Shown: positions 1 through 13,199, counted from the stretch's first letter. The stretch is 64,000 bases of DNA from Combretum micranthum (GCA_024138025.1 JAMXBD010000718.1:248001-312000), one strand, 5' to 3'. Numbers and translations are program-made. The notes: generated by a model from the letters alone, not told the origin.

Positions 1-930
1 TGCTGGTTAGGACGGGTGGCCTATTTATTTCATGACTCTATGGAAAACCTTAGGTGTTATTAGCTATGATTTGTTGACTCTAAATGTGATTAAACAATTA
101 ATCTAGAGTTCTAGCTCTGATAAAATAGTAGAAACTATAACACCTAGGAAATGTGGATTATGTCTAACTTTGCTTCTTTTTCAAACTTAATGCCTAATTA
201 TTGCAATTCAACAAATAAACAACAATAACAACTAAATTACAATAAATAAAGAGATAGAGTTAGAGAAGATCACATCAGGGTTTAACATAAAGTTTGGTTC
301 GCCCCTTAGTCTCTACGGTCCATAATCAATGTCTCATTCAATGAGGGCTTCACACTTCACTTACCACAATCAATCAAATGCTCTACCAGAGCTACAACAA
401 CACATAACAATTACTTGGGTTTTGTCCTTACAACAATCTCTCAAACACTATGGACACAACTCAAGATTTCACACTCAATACTCAACTCACCTAGTTTAGT
501 GCTTTACAATAAGACAGCAAATACAATTCAAGAAGTACTACACTAATCTATCTTTTCACAAAATGATATAATTAACACTAACAAGCTTTAGAAACTATGT
601 AAAATAATTTGTTTGCAATTACTAAGCTTAACTTTTTTTCATTAACTCCCCAATGTCTTACGTTCATAGTCTCTAACAAACTTCTAACTGTTGCCCTCAA
701 AACATCCATTTTTGTCTGAGCATAAAATGCACGATAATGACTTGTTTTAGCCTTATTAGCTTGTCGTTATACATAAATTGCCAATACTTCAGGCACATTA
801 GTGAGATAACAGAGAGCTCTAGTAGACCTCCTAGAATCCATAGAATGTTATGGTGTAGAGAGAATTGCACCAATGAGTCGGTATAATCATGACCTATAGA
901 ATTTTACTAAATACAGAGAACAAAACATAA
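1..930 (-). mobile_element. possible edge of an LTR retrotransposon (LTR part)
   Basis: At about 113-124 the + strand reads agctctgataaa, a degenerate reverse complement of the Met-tRNA primer-binding site TGGTATCAGAGC. If real, the internal region lies left of the window and an LTR lies to its right. The following AT-rich stretch has no coding potential and contains leader-like sequence around 280-360 resembling plant copia LTR/leader regions. No second LTR, polypurine tract or target duplication is visible, so the right end is only a guess. Confidence 0.3.
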
Positions 931-2400
931 ACACAAATACATATATTTGTACATTTTCAATACATTTCACGTTAAACCTATATAACCAATTAAGTGTGGC
1001 TTATTTACAAGTTTTGTGTGGTTGTGCAATGAATTTACTCATCAAAATAGACCTTGAACCTACTAGTTCAACATTTTAGAAAGAAGGGTTGACAATGTTT
1101 AGAGTATGATGGAGATTTAATTGTTGCTAGGTGTAGGTTAAGGGTGAATTACCATCTTACCACTATTTTTATTATAATTTTACGAGTATTTCATCGTCTC
1201 CCCTTTGAAAGAACTTTTCTTCCACAAAATTTATGTGGTGAATAAATAGATGATGGATTTAAGCTCTAATGGGATCCACAAGCTTTTTTGAAGCCACACT
1301 TCGATTGATTACTTCATTACCTCTTTTACTCGTTTAACTATCTTTGCCTTAAGATTGGCTTTATAGATATTAAGTTTACTTGAATGTCTAATGTTATTAA
1401 TCCATCATCTTGATGTGGTTGAATACATTCCTTCCAAGCATGCTGACCTGTAGGGTACTTTGTACTCCTAGTTACTTAGGGGTTTGCCTATAAGTTACCT
1501 CTCATTATTATTTTTAAACTCAAGTTATCATGAATACCTTGATTTTGCTTGACTTTGATTTTAGTCGGACTTCTTTAGAGATGTTTGGTTCCTTGTTATT
1601 CCATAAATCTCTTCTTCTTATTATGGTTTCTTTTTTGTGACTTGCCCTAATACTTACAATCTTATTCACTTTTATCTTCATTGACTCCTTTTGTAATGTG
1701 CATATTGCTTTCCTTAATTGCTTGAGTTTCATCCTCCATTTCCTTCCTCATCTCTAGTTCTCAAAACTCTTACTTTTTCTTTGAAAACCAAGTATTCTCA
1801 TACCTTATTCACTCACTTAAGTCTTGATCAAAACTTAAGGTTATAACCACTATTTCAAGTTAGTCCTACTCTAAGACTTCTAAGTACATTCAATTTTATA
1901 GAGTTGTTTAGTTATCTTAGATCTTTATAAATGTTTTGGGCTTCTCATTTTTGGTTCTTAATTGATCCTTGTATTAGTTGTATATATCTTCTAGGATGTT
2001 TCTTTTCTCCTGGCAACATCGATCGTTTACCTGCTGTCCAATTGTCCTAATTCTATATTTTCCTTAACTCTATACCTCCAACAAATAGTATGTTCACATT
2101 TCTTACAATTTCTTTTCAATGTAAGAACTTCATTTCTCACATATTGGTTTAGTGTTGTTTGAACTTTTCCCTTCAATACCATAGATCTAAAACTCCCTTT
2201 CTCATCATTGAGATATGCTATTCTCATATACTTATTTGTGTCACTAATTTAATTTGATTTAGTCTACTTGATTTTCAAGTCTTAACTTATCTTCATATAT
2301 ACTTTAATTATTTTCTTTTGATCTTCTTGAACCCTATATTTTCTTTTCTAATAGGCTTGTTTATGCATGGTGCATCCTAACTCTCTCATAAGGTTGATGG
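931..2400. other. AT-rich stretch with no recognised gene
   Basis: Only short open frames occur here (the longest are 70 and 66 codons on the - strand, at 1520-1732 and 2027-2227). Their conceptual products are lysine-rich with no domain I recognise. They might be eroded retroelement gag, but nothing in them proves it. Confidence 0.4.
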
Positions 2401-2403
2401 ACA

Positions 2404-2486
2404 TCCACTCTCTAGTGCATTAAAAGGGACATATGCAATTTTTAATCCACTCTCTAGTGCATAAAAGGGACATATGCAATTTTTAA
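2404..2486. repeat. 41/42-bp tandem duplication
   Basis: Two adjacent copies of a unit beginning tccactctctagtgcat and ending gcaatttttaa lie at 2404-2445 and 2446-2486. They differ by a single T, so the duplication is recent compared with the decayed surroundings. A shorter echo (aagtactctct) follows at about 2486 and again near 2520. Confidence 0.9.
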
Positions 2487-2519
2487 GTACTCTCTCTTGA
2501 TTTTTTTTAAGACCGAATT

Positions 2520-4590
2520 TTAAGTACTCTCTTTAATTTGTCACATCCACTTGTGCACTTGAAAGATTACTCTTCATTTTGAAAATTATATGGCATTAAA
2601 TCAACACTTAAAGTATTAATAAAGTGTTTGGAAATCTCAAAGATTAATTCAAGTGGTGCCATTGTTAAACAATAGTAAAATAGACAAGATTGCAATATCT
2701 ATAAGAAAAATTCTACTATTTATAAAAAAATTTAGACCGTGCTATTGAATAAAGTGTTTCAAGAAACTATGACTTTTGATTAAAGTTTTGAAGGATCAAT
2801 TTTTTAAAGAGTTTCAAAGTATTTGAGTCATGTTCATTTGGGATTAATGATCTAGATTAATTTGTAACCAGTTTACACAAATCTAATGAATCAAATCTAA
2901 TTCTTAAAGGTTATAGGTTACGACTTTTGAGAAGAATCTTTTTTTTTTTTTAAATTATTCATGCTATGAATATGTTGCTTCGCCAATTTTTCTTTCATTA
3001 TTTTTTTAGGAATTTTATAAGTTTTATGCACTATATATATATTTCCTAATAATTTGGTTTCATACTTGAAAATTTGTTATTAAGTATAATATTTAGTTGT
3101 ATAGTGCAGAAATTCGGAGTTTAAACTCTTGTGGCGAATTATTTGGAAAGAAAAAGAAAATAAATAAGTAAACAACAGATAAAACTTTTGTAACTAATTT
3201 TATGTTAAAGGCATAACTTCTCTTAACAAATATAAATTTACTCTTGGCTGATATTTATTTCCTTAATTAATTTCTTAGTTTCCTTAAGCGAAATCATTTA
3301 TTATTTTTCCTAGAAAACCGTTTCATATCCTATCCCATCATCCTCCCAAGATGATGTTACCAATCCGTGGTTTACCATCCTATACTCAAAAGGGTACTGT
3401 AGATATGAAAGATGCCTAACAAATGGTGATATATAATATTATTCTAGAATAAGATATTTTATGAAGGCTAACGATTGACATCTGCCTTTGGGCAAAGGTC
3501 ATCAATAATATTCCAAAAAAAAAAAAAAACGTGGAAATTTTAACGTAGTTATTGTTGTATATTATTCGTTTTTTTGGGTGGAGGGCGTTGTCATTTGCCT
3601 TTGTGATATTGTTAATCTTTAATACCCAAAATATTCAAAATCTTCCATTTACGTAATTGGTCGTCTGATCTAAGCAACCCCCATATGGGACTTATTGGGG
3701 TCTGGTTTCGTGGCCTCAAATTACCAACACACGACAAAAGGATAAAATTATATAAAAAAGCGAATGCAAAGAGGCAAAGCAGCCACTTTTGAAATTGGAC
3801 CATCTACTTGTACACGGGGAGAATAAAAAGGGCAAGCCAACGAATGAGATAGAGAGATATGAATGAAGGTATAGTCGGTAGCTAAAGGAAGTTGGGCAGA
3901 ACTTGCATAATTAAATAGTGTACCAAGTAAGAGGTTGTGTTGTTTGGGTCAAAAATCTCTATGCATTCACATTTTCCCACCCAATTTGTAATTATTAATG
4001 GACACATAGGTATCTACAACTATAAAAGAATTTAAATAATCATGATGAACAATTCGTGTATGCATTTATTGATAATAATTGTTTCAAATAATTTATATAT
4101 ACCTAATTTAACACCCAATCTCCCAAAATTGTATTTCTTTTATATTCTTTTTTTTTTGGTGAGATTTATCTCTACGTATCATTTTCAAATTTATCAAACT
4201 AAAATTATTGAGACACAAGGACCTTCATCCATTTTAATATTACTTATACAATACATTTCATTATCTTCCACGATGTACTTACTTTTTCTTTCATGTTAAA
4301 CAGATGCACTACATTTTAAGCAAAAAGAGAGTCAATTTTATGCTATTTGAGTAAAAGAAAATGGTAATGTCATCGAATATTAGAGGCATGACAACTCATT
4401 AAATTCACACGTAAGGAGGTCATGAGTCAAATTATCTTACACATTACTAAGATGCTTGTGTAGGAATTTTAATTTATTAATTAGGATAATCATAAATTTT
4501 TTTTTTATAAAGTTGTAAACATAACAACAATGATTGATCCTATATTTTTTTCTTCAAAAAATTAATAGTTTCATTTGATAGACAAACATG
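2520..4590. other. non-coding AT-rich interval
   Basis: No domain-bearing reading frame is visible. Open frames of 63 codons (3612-3803, -) and 85 codons (4042-4299, +) are compositionally hydrophobic products of T-rich DNA and show no conserved motif. Homopolymer A runs occur near 3517 and T runs near 2940. Confidence 0.45.
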
Positions 4591-4593
4591 CAT

Positions 4594-5400
4594 CTAGCAA
4601 ACAAAGAGAGCTACAAATACCCGCATCCAGAGTCTAACTCTTTGGGAGAAATTTGCACACCTACTGCCAAATAAAAAAAAAAAAAAATTATTACACCATG
4701 TCTTGTCTATATTACTCAAAGCGTTAGCAGCTGCCACTTGAGGATTGGCTAGATTGTTTGGTGCAAAATTTGTCTCTTGAGGAGAAAATTGGACCTGTTC
4801 ATCCATAATTAAGTGTGAAAAGTGAAAAAGATTCTCATGTTTAAAGCCTAGATATGCTACCAAGCTCGGTTTCTAACGGCAATGCTGCAACAATTCTATT
4901 TGAAAAAGTGCATCTGATATTTCCATTCTTATCTCGACATAAACCTCCGATAGCCGATTTGCCGTCACCATCAATTGAACCATCGCAATTAAACTTTAGC
5001 CATGTCGGTTTCGTGGGTGGCCATTAGTAGGTGCCAAAATTTCTTCTTGGTTGAGTATTTTTGAGCCAATGAGCCTAACATTCTGAAGCAAATGCTTTGG
5101 CTAGTGGAATCCGCCCAAGAGTTTGGCCGTTGAATACCCTTCTATCGCATTCGCACTAGATCCCCCAAAAAATTAAAGCTAAACGAACAAGCCTAAGGAC
5201 GGGAACTTGACCATCTAGCCTCCTTGGACATTGACAAATTCTTCCTGATCTAGCCGCGGAGGTCAAGTTGAAATGAATCTTCAAACTTTTTGACTTATTT
5301 ATGTTGCTCCACCATCGTTTGGTAACTATACAATCCTTCAAAATGTGTTTCATCGACTCATTTGTGATAGAGCATTAAGGGCACTACCGGATTACATTTA
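4594..5400 (-). pseudogene. 3' fragment of an L1-type LINE ORF2: zf-RVT then RNase H-like domain
   Basis: Read on the - strand, about 5350-5290 encodes HILKDCIVTKRWW, matching the Cys-containing tail of the zf-RVT domain of plant LINE reverse transcriptases (H-x-L-x-x-C followed by a W). About 5005-4865 then encodes WLKFNCDGSIDGDGKSAIGG followed by LCRDKNGN, the first strand of the RVT_3 type RNase H domain with its catalytic Asp in NCDGS. The 4863-4594 frame continues with a piece resembling the RNase H C-terminus (SPQETNFAPNNLAN). The order zf-RVT then RNase H is that of plant L1 elements. Frame changes and a missing middle of the RNase H domain show it is dead. No poly-A tail or flanking duplication was found. 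Confidence 0.75.
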
Positions 5401-6990
5401 CCCCTTGATTCAACAAACTAATCCTATCATTGAAACGAAGTAAATAACAATACAATCAACTAATGTTTAGAAGATAAACTTATTTGATGATCTCTTCCAA
5501 TATGGTTTAATTTTATGCAATTCAAGTGATTTGTGCACTTAATATTCACCAATATTCTCAATAATTTACATTCTCTGTTATAAAGTTTGATTTTTACTTA
5601 CAATATAGCAATAGATTATTAGCACACCAAGTATGACCATAATTATTCTAGAAAAGTAGGGCATGCAAACTTTTACTACTCAAAATGAAGATTTTTTGAA
5701 ATCTTAATCTTATCTCCATTTTTTTTTCAAATATTAGGTTTAGGGAATTATTTGATATCTAGCTTGGTTTGGATAATAAAACTTGTTTCAAGAGGCTCTT
5801 AGCTAGTAGAGAATATCGATCGACTAAAACTGTGATGCACATTTTTTAGGTTTAGCAAGCCTTTGGTTTGTTGGTTTTGGGCGTACAAGACATAAAATAG
5901 TTAGTGAGCACTATGATGTTGCTTAGTGTAGCCACTTTGATACTTAAGTCAATAAATATGTTAATAGCATGACAACTAGAAAATCACAAGAGCAAATGTG
6001 AGTGTGCATGCATTATCTAAATGTGGCATGATGTATTTGCAGTAGTGGTTCTTGCATTAACTAGGATAGTAAATAAACTCAAATAAGAAAATTGTCTCTT
6101 TATAGTTTAGGAAAATAAATCTAAGAGAATATAGTAAGTGCATCTTCTCGATCAAGAAACCTTCTAGAAGTTTACTATGTAAGCTAGACACCAATGGTAA
6201 AGTATTTTATTTACTTGGAATATACTAGTGACCTTAGTAGTTAGTCATCAAATCGATGAGACATTGTTCAGATGTTGCCAAATAAAACTTACGAACCTTG
6301 TTTAGGTTAGCCACGATTAAAACAATTCAGTCCAAAGTCTAACAAGTTAGCTTAAGACTTAAAAAGGTTGGATTGGAAGGATATCTTAACCTAAAATGTA
6401 TATCAATAAAATACGCTATGAATAATGATGAAGAGATAAGATTTGAAAAGTATAAGTTCATTTGTTTGTAGGAAAAAAAAAGTTTAATTGTATTTTATTT
6501 TATTGAAGAAAAGATGAAATTTGATTTTATTTTCTTGTAAAACTAAATAAATAACAATTCCATTAATCTAATTTTATCAGAACTTGTTAAATATTTCATT
6601 TTATAAAAATGATCAGTATTATCATCTTTTGTATTTCATTTTTGCAGCAAAAATTAGGAAATGATTAAACCAAATTGGAAAAGAATGAAAAAAAAAAAAA
6701 ATGAAGAGAAGTACCAATAATAAAAGAGAGTCATGTGATATGGAAAACAACTCATTTAATAAGCAAGTCAAAAATTCATGGAAGCAACGTGTTCCTCTAA
6801 TGTTTTAGGTATGGAAGCAAATCTAGACATCTAACTGTAGGTCCATAATTATTATGCGCAACTAATGACTAAAATGTACAGTTTTATACTTTCCAGGTTT
6901 CTCACTAGATTTCTTTAATAAAAACAAAACCCATTCTTGTTATAATAAATCACCATAAAAAAGAAAGGGAAAGAATGTGACGGTAAAGAG
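5400..6990. other. intergenic region upstream of the E3 ligase gene
   Basis: No coding potential is seen. The interval is AT-rich, with A-runs near 6470 and 6690, and presumably includes distal promoter sequence of the gene beginning near 7.1 kb. I recognise no specific regulatory element. Confidence 0.4.
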
Positions 6991-7315
6991 AAAAACCAAG
7001 GAAGGTGCTTGGCGTGAAGAATTTGGAAAACTAAATAGCTAGATATAGACAGAGAGAGAGATGAGATGGAGTAAGAGAGAGAAGTTGGTGCTGTGTGCTG
7101 TCTGCTTACGGCGTATTTGGTAGCAGGTCTTTAATATTTGTGAAGTTTTCAAGAAAGACCTCCCCCTTCTCATTCAAATTCAATAACCCAAAATACAAAC
7201 TTCTCTCTTTTCTCTCTCCTTACTTTTCCCTGGTGTTTGTATTGAGATACCTTCAAAGGTTCTTCTTTTCCTGAAACATTTGTGAGATCGACTCGGTTTC
7301 ATTTTCATATTAAAG
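6990..7315 (+). other. proximal promoter and non-coding leader exon of the RING-H2 gene
   Basis: A purine-rich GA stretch (about 7045-7085) is followed by a pyrimidine-rich CT stretch (about 7195-7230), typical of plant transcription-start and 5' leader regions. The exon appears to end at 7315 before a GT (aaag|gtataat). The joined leader (about 7100-7315 plus 8628-8722) contains no ATG that I can find before the start codon at 8723, so no upstream ORF would compete with it. The exact transcription start is not determinable; no convincing TATA box was identified. Confidence 0.55.
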
Positions 7316-8627
7316 GTATAATCTTTAGAATGTTGTCCTTTTTTGTTTTTAATGATTATATAGTGAAAAATAAGAACTTGGGTTATTTGATTTTATGTCT
7401 TTTTTTTGGTGTGTGTGTGTTTGACTAAATAATTTTTAATGTTCCAGATTATAGTTTGAGGTTCTGGGTTTTGATGTCCTTTTTGAGGTTGAAGGTTCAT
7501 TTTTTTTTTGGTTTTAGCTGTTGTATGTAGATAATAGATATAGCTGGTTTTAGTTCCTTTTCCCGTTTCTGGGTTTTGAGTGATATGTAACGGGTATATA
7601 TGTGTTGCACAAACCTGTTGCTTCTAATTAGTTCTTTAACTTTGGCTACCATACCTTATCATCTGCTCAAAAGTTGGGTTTGCGCTAGTTTGATGCTGAT
7701 TCATTTGAAAATTGCATTTTTGGATCGGCTGATCTTGTTTCTGTTGTTGATAAGGCTTGTACGAGGGCTGATAGCTTTGGCCTATAATTAGCTGTTGCTT
7801 GGTATTTACATGTCTGCAAGGTTCCTTAGGTTGAATTAGGTGTACCTAGATGTTCACATCTTGTTGCTTGGTTTTTGCTTATGGTTCAGGCTGTTTGTTA
7901 AAAAAACTTTGTTGTTGTTGTTGTTTTTTTAATTCGCATTTTCCTTGGTCAAGTTGAAAGGTTTTTCTTAACATATTGTATCTTTCCAGTTGTATCAGGG
8001 AAATCATACAATGTTGTATTGTTAAGTTTGGTTCCTTTTCCACATACAATGATGTGATGATTGTATTATGTGACAGCTTAAAATCTTAGCTGTCTGTTCC
8101 ATATCTGCAAAATAAACACCAAGGAATAGTCAATTTTGCGGTTTATTTATGCAAATATTGGCAATTATGTGATTTTATGAGCAAAGGTTAACTTGTTTCT
8201 CAAGCACAAGTCTTGTCTTCTGCTTGAAAATTTTGTTAAAATTGTGAGTTTTGCATTGTTAGCTACATGGTACTCTGAAAACAATTGATGATGGAATTGT
8301 ATTCAACTCTTCTGTGAAACATGTTTCTTGTTTTCACCTTAAACCAAGACTAAGTATGTAAATGAAAAAATGGTCCCATCAACGGGTGTTCCTTTGGGCA
8401 CTTGTTAAGGGACTAGGAATACAAAGTTTCCATGCTTTCCAACATTGATTGTACATTTTATTGGGAAAAAAAATTGCATGAAATGATTGTAAGCTTTTTA
8501 ATTTGGTATTTTGGGTGCACCCATTCTCATTTTCTTTTAAGAATTATGGAGCTTGCAATTTCAAGTAATGTTCTAGCAAAAGATTCATGAATGAAGTCTA
8601 ACAAACCTTTTTGTCTTTTCTTTTCAG
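7316..8627 (+). other. 5' UTR intron of the RING-H2 gene
   Basis: This is a GT-AG intron of 1312 bp, donor aaag|gtataatctt and acceptor cttttcttttcag|atctttc with a strong pyrimidine tract. It is T-rich throughout, as plant introns are. It lies wholly within the leader. Long leader introns are common in plant housekeeping genes and often raise expression, which is a general expectation and not shown here. The 63-codon open frame at 7600-7791 lies inside it and is not coding. Confidence 0.75.
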
Positions 8628-8722
8628 ATCTTTCAAAACCTTACGCTGCTGGTTCCTATTGTTTGAAGATTCACATCTAATCGACTTTAGTTTCACTTGG
8701 AAACAATTTGACATAAACCCTA

Positions 8723-11700
8723 ATGCAGGGGCAGAGGGGTGTTATCGGGTCTTTGGCTGGAAGCCTTGAATTTGAACATGGATCTTCATCTGGTAATACT
8801 TCAGCAGAACCGCATCTTTACTGGACCGGTATGCGGAATCCAGATGAAAGCCGGTTGTTGGACTTTGCGCCACCAAGTAATAACATTACCCTTTTGAATT
8901 CCATGGACCTTTCACATCAGAATTTGACTAGATGGCACCAAGGTGAATCTAGTTCCGCTGGCATGCATCAGGAGGGTAGATGTAATGAAAACAGGACAGA
9001 GAGTACGTGGTCATCTTCTTCTCTTGGTGGATCTACTTCACTACTGGAAAGTTGTGTTTATCCACATAGTAATAACATTTTCTCGTTAGACAGTATTAGG
9101 GCTGACCCATTGTTGATTCAGAATTCCAGTACAAGTTCAATTCCACCCAATCTCAACATTGGTGTGGGTTTTGTTGGAGACGGCAGTGCAAAATCTCCAC
9201 TGGTAGAATGTTGTTCTGATCATTTGCTTCCATTGGAAGTGGCTCTGATTCTTTCGGCATGTCTTCAGCAACTGGTGGAATTCTAAGGCTGGAGAATGAT
9301 GGCAGGCAGGGTTGTCCATCAGACAGTCATCGTATGCCTTGTAAAAGGAAGTCCTATGAAGAACATGTAGGTCAATCTTCTCGTAAAGGAAGTTCTAGTT
9401 ATATGCAAAATGCTGGAACTAGTGCTTGGCCTGCTGCTCCTACTGCCTGCAACTTGAGTATCAGTCCAAGTGGTCATTCCATGTTAGAACCTGCAGACTC
9501 TAGAAATGGACTTAGCATGGGAGTCATTGCTCCCCATAATCTTCCTGATTCAAGTATTACCGCAAATTTAGAATATGTACGCAGAAACTTTCATGCAAGG
9601 ATAAATGCTCCAACTCGCAACAATTCAAGTTCTCCCCCATTGTTGTCTGGTGGGAGTTCTATTGCAAATGCAGATTCCCACCCCCTGTGGACTTGAGACC
9701 AGCACCTGCAATAAATGATTCGAATGTTCCAGGCCAACCCACCTTAATACAAGTTCCTGTTTTGCCACCAGGTGGGCCATCAATTAGGTGGAGTAGAAGG
9801 TCTATGTCAAGGTCCAGCCGCTCATCAGATGCTTTTCCCTCTGGAAATAGAGAAGCTCCTATACATGGAGAGCCTAGTTCAAGCAGCATCCGCAGGAACA
9901 CTCCTCAACATCCTACGATTATCCCACCACCTGATTGGGCAACCCTTGTTCAACATCATGCTGCTATGCATGCCACCAGTCAGAGTGTGAGTATTCCTGG
10001 GAATGTTGCTTCCACTTCCCAGAATGGCACTACTTCGGTTCATCAACCATCTTTCAGTAACGTGATACCTAGTCACAATCGTCACTCCCAATTTCCACAA
10101 AGATTATCTGAATATGTTCGTCGATCATTGGTAGCTGCCATGAATTCTGAATCTGATGGTCAAAGCAGCCATAATTTGATTGGTTCAGGTCCCTCAGCAT
10201 CCTCTCTGGATACTTTGGTCTCATCTCGAGCTAGTAACCAAGGCCGTCGACCACATCCTCCAAGGCCAATAGCTTGGCCCGAGAGACAAGGTGATGGCTT
10301 GACAAGGATTCCCTACTCAATACGAACCTTAGCAGCTGCTAGTGCTGGGCGAAGAAGACTTTCATCAGAGGTTTGTGTGTATAATTTTTAAGTGAGGTCA
10401 TTTTATTGTGCACGAGACATCCTAGATGCATGTTGAATTAACTTTACATTCTTGGTGCACTGACCTTTATGCTTTGTTGTCTGTAAAATGTATCTGGAGT
10501 ATTCTGCAGTGGACTTTTCCCTCTTTTACGACACTGTCATTATGCTTATGCAAGAATGAGCTCCTTTTGATACATTAGATTGAATGTTGCATCCATCTGA
10601 TATAACTTTCTCATTATGTTCCCTGCATAAGGAACATTGAGATAAACTTATGATTTCTTTTTGGTAGCAAATTTCCTAATGCTTAGGAGGGACTGGAAAT
10701 TGATGAAAAACTTTGCTTGGTTGGTCGTTGTTCGTAATTATTCACGCTACTTTGTGATCTAGCCTTGAAACTAATGAATCTTTTGACAGGTACATGCATA
10801 GCATGATATATAATTTGTGCATGATTGCACATTCTTGAAATTCTGCCTTGGTTTGTGAAATCTCATTTCAGTTCTTTTACTTCTCGGTTTCACTTTTGTA
10901 ATTCATGACACTTGGGCTCATTTTTGTCTGTTGTTGAGCAGTTACGCAATGTATTGGATATCATGCGTCGTGGGGAGGGCCTTCACATTGAGGTTAGGTT
11001 TTACATTGACTTGTGCATTTGCAAGAGTTGAGATACATTAGTTAAGATATTGGCATATAGTTATTTCATCCTCTTGTGAGATTTCATGTACTTGATTTTT
11101 CTATGATGTGCATTAATGAGTTTTCTCTTTATACATTTTTGACAATAAGAGCATGTCTTTAAGGGATAAGAATACTGGATGTATTTTTTGTTTATGTCAA
11201 AATTTGATTAAGTCCTTTATATATTATGTTAATTATTTAAGTCTTATGTGTTTATGCTATCGCAACCAAATAGGTCCTTTCTGTATATTGGCCTATATTT
11301 TGGAAAAGTAATGACTCAAACATAAAAGACCTCAGTGACCCACTTAAAGCGTAACTTGGTTGTTTCAGCATAAACTTAATGGGTACAAAAGAGTTAATCA
11401 AAGTATAGAGGACCTTTTGTATATTCATCCCATATATTAGGCCCATATATTTATATATATATATTTCAAAGCTTATGTTCTTTATTGAAAGGAATTGTTT
11501 AATGGAAAACAAAGCAGGGTGAGATAAGATGACCCCTTAATTTTTACCGATATCTTGGATAATTCTTTGTGGATTGCATTGATATATGTCATTTTTACAT
11601 TAGTGGATATCCCTTTACATGATTACATGGCAACACAGAGGAAATCCCAGTGTTGGTCAAGTGGGATAGCCTACAGTATAGATACCTCAATCTAAACTCC

Positions 11701-12754
11701 ATCACCATAACATCTCATCTGATGTCCACTATAAAATATAACAAATTATGCTCTATAGCCTACCCAAAAATATTCTGCTACTATTTATCCTTTTGAAAGA
11801 AAAAAAAAAAAAAAATTCTGCTACTGGTATGGTTTGGGCACATGCTGCCGAGGACTATAATCATGGCAAATTCTGTACATGCTGTCAATTGAAGATTATC
11901 CACTACTATCCTTTCTCTCCATATTTAGTATACACTTGCCGTGATTGTCATTGGCCTTGCATAAAAGAATTACCACTTCTTTATTATTGTTCCTTCTAGC
12001 TGCTATAGTTAAGGTCCACTGACTTTGAGATTGTCTTGGAAAGAAGTCCCATTTCTTTTCTTCATTGAGAACTTTTCCCTATCAAAGATACTATCAGCTC
12101 TGTAGATTGTAATTTGTTTGAGTTACATTCTTTCATGTCATAAACTGTTTCATTTGTCTGATTCTGTTATTGCTTTGGTCTGTCTTTAGGATGTCATGAT
12201 ACTTGATCCTCTATTCTTTGGAGTTGCTGATATTCACGATCGGTATAGAGACATGCGGCTGGATGTTGATAATATGTCGTACGAGGTAAAATTGTATTAC
12301 ATTATTTCTTTGTTGTCAGATGAAAGTGCTATCTTACTGAGACATTATTTGCAGGAGTTGCTTGCTCTTGAAGAGCGTATTGGAAATGTTAGCACTGGTT
12401 TGACAGAAGAAATGGTATTGTCTCGAATGAAGCAGCGGAGATACAGCATTGCTGTTGACGGTTCAAGGGAAGCTGAGCCCTGCTGCATTTGTCAGGTGAA
12501 ATGGTCTTTTTCTTTTAGCAAAACAAGTTGCATCATCGTTTTGTTGGTTACTACCATATTTATGATTATTTTTGTTGCTGAAAATGTTCTGTTTGTATGT
12601 CTAGGAGGAGTATGGCGATGGAGAAGATCTTGGGACCCTGGAATGTGGGCATGATTTCCATAGAGACTGCATCAAGCAATGGCTGATGCACAAAAACCTC
12701 TGCCCAATTTGTAAAGCAGCGGGAATAAATACATCAAAAGCTGCTTATGGCTAA
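8723..12754 (+). CDS. MBR2-like: RING-H2 E3 ubiquitin-protein ligase, MBR1/MBR2 (HIP1-like) family, with two frame breaks in its first coding exon
   Basis: Coding exons are 8723-10370, 10942-10992, 12190-12285, 12355-12495 and 12605-12754 (TAA), all with GT-AG introns and phase-0 joins; about 695 residues if frames are corrected. The family N-terminus MQGQR fixes the start. The long serine-rich, probably disordered middle carries the family's CKRK segment (about 9342). Conserved blocks follow: RTLAAAS, RNVLDIMRRGEG, DPLFFGVADIHD, RDMRLDVDNMSYE, ELLALEERIGNVSTGL. The RING-H2 finger is complete: C-x2-C (CCIC), then CGHDFHRDC, C-x10-C and CPIC, so Zn binding and E2 recruitment look preserved. 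Arabidopsis MBR1/MBR2 bind Mediator subunit MED25/PFT1 and promote its turnover, advancing flowering; that role here is inferred from family only. Odd: the frame shifts near 9205-9225 and again at a C run near 9681-9685. Each looks like loss of 3n+1 bases, leaving stops at 9284-9286 and 9694-9696 in the abandoned frames. It is either a pseudogene or carries assembly indels. A 3' UTR probably extends to about 13.1-13.3 kb. Confidence 0.92.
10993..12189 (+). other. large coding intron (1197 bp) of the RING-H2 gene
   Basis: Donor gag|gttaggtt after the RRGEGLHIE block and acceptor gtctttag|gatgtcatg before DVMILDPLFF. It holds AT-rich filler with a poly-A run near 11800. Open frames inside it (11252-11512 -, 11748-11999 +) have no recognisable product. 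The shorter introns are 10371-10941, 12286-12354 (69 bp, near the plant minimum) and 12496-12604. Confidence 0.85.
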
Positions 12755-13199
12755 AGAGGGTTGATGACTGCCTCAATATGGCTCATAAATCCCCTATGCA
12801 TTGGTAGTTTGAGGTTCCATTTTTGCCATTTCTTGATTTGTAACTGTTCCATGACACCCTTTAAGAAACGTGACAGAAGTCTGAAGAGGGGTGTCTTAGG
12901 AACAGGGCTTTCATCATTTTCTTGACATCAGAATTATTTATCATGTTTTATCATGGCTTTGCTTGGCAAGGTCTGTGGTGTACTGGATTGTGGATTTGAA
13001 TATTTGGCATTTAAATTAGTGGAAAACTTATTCTTTCAAAGTTGGTTCAATTTTTGGAATTGGATTGAAAATTTACTGCATAGAGTTTATTTTATTTTCA
13101 TTATAAAGGCTAGATATGTTTTTTATTATAATCTTTAAGGTCCGGTGAGAATACTTCTTATTTTCAAGAAAGCAAAATTTTTATTACCTTTAAAATAGT

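Noticed and set aside
4042..4299. 85-codon hydrophobic protein
   Set aside because: T-rich DNA gives Leu/Ile/Phe runs by chance; there is no conserved motif and nothing similar nearby.
9200..9240. A micro-intron explaining the first frame change in the E3 ligase
   Set aside because: A GT-AG pair exists (9203-9239), but it is 37 bp, below the plant minimum, and removing it gives the wrong frame.
9772..10100. Open frames of 72-80 codons overlapping the E3 ligase exon on both strands
   Set aside because: They are shadows; the frame that carries family sequence and joins in phase to the next exon is 9687-10370.
11200..11420. A MITE in the large intron of the E3 gene
   Set aside because: Phrases such as aggtcctttctgtatat and aggaccttttgtatatt are suggestive, but they are in the wrong relative orientation for terminal inverted repeats and no target duplication was found.
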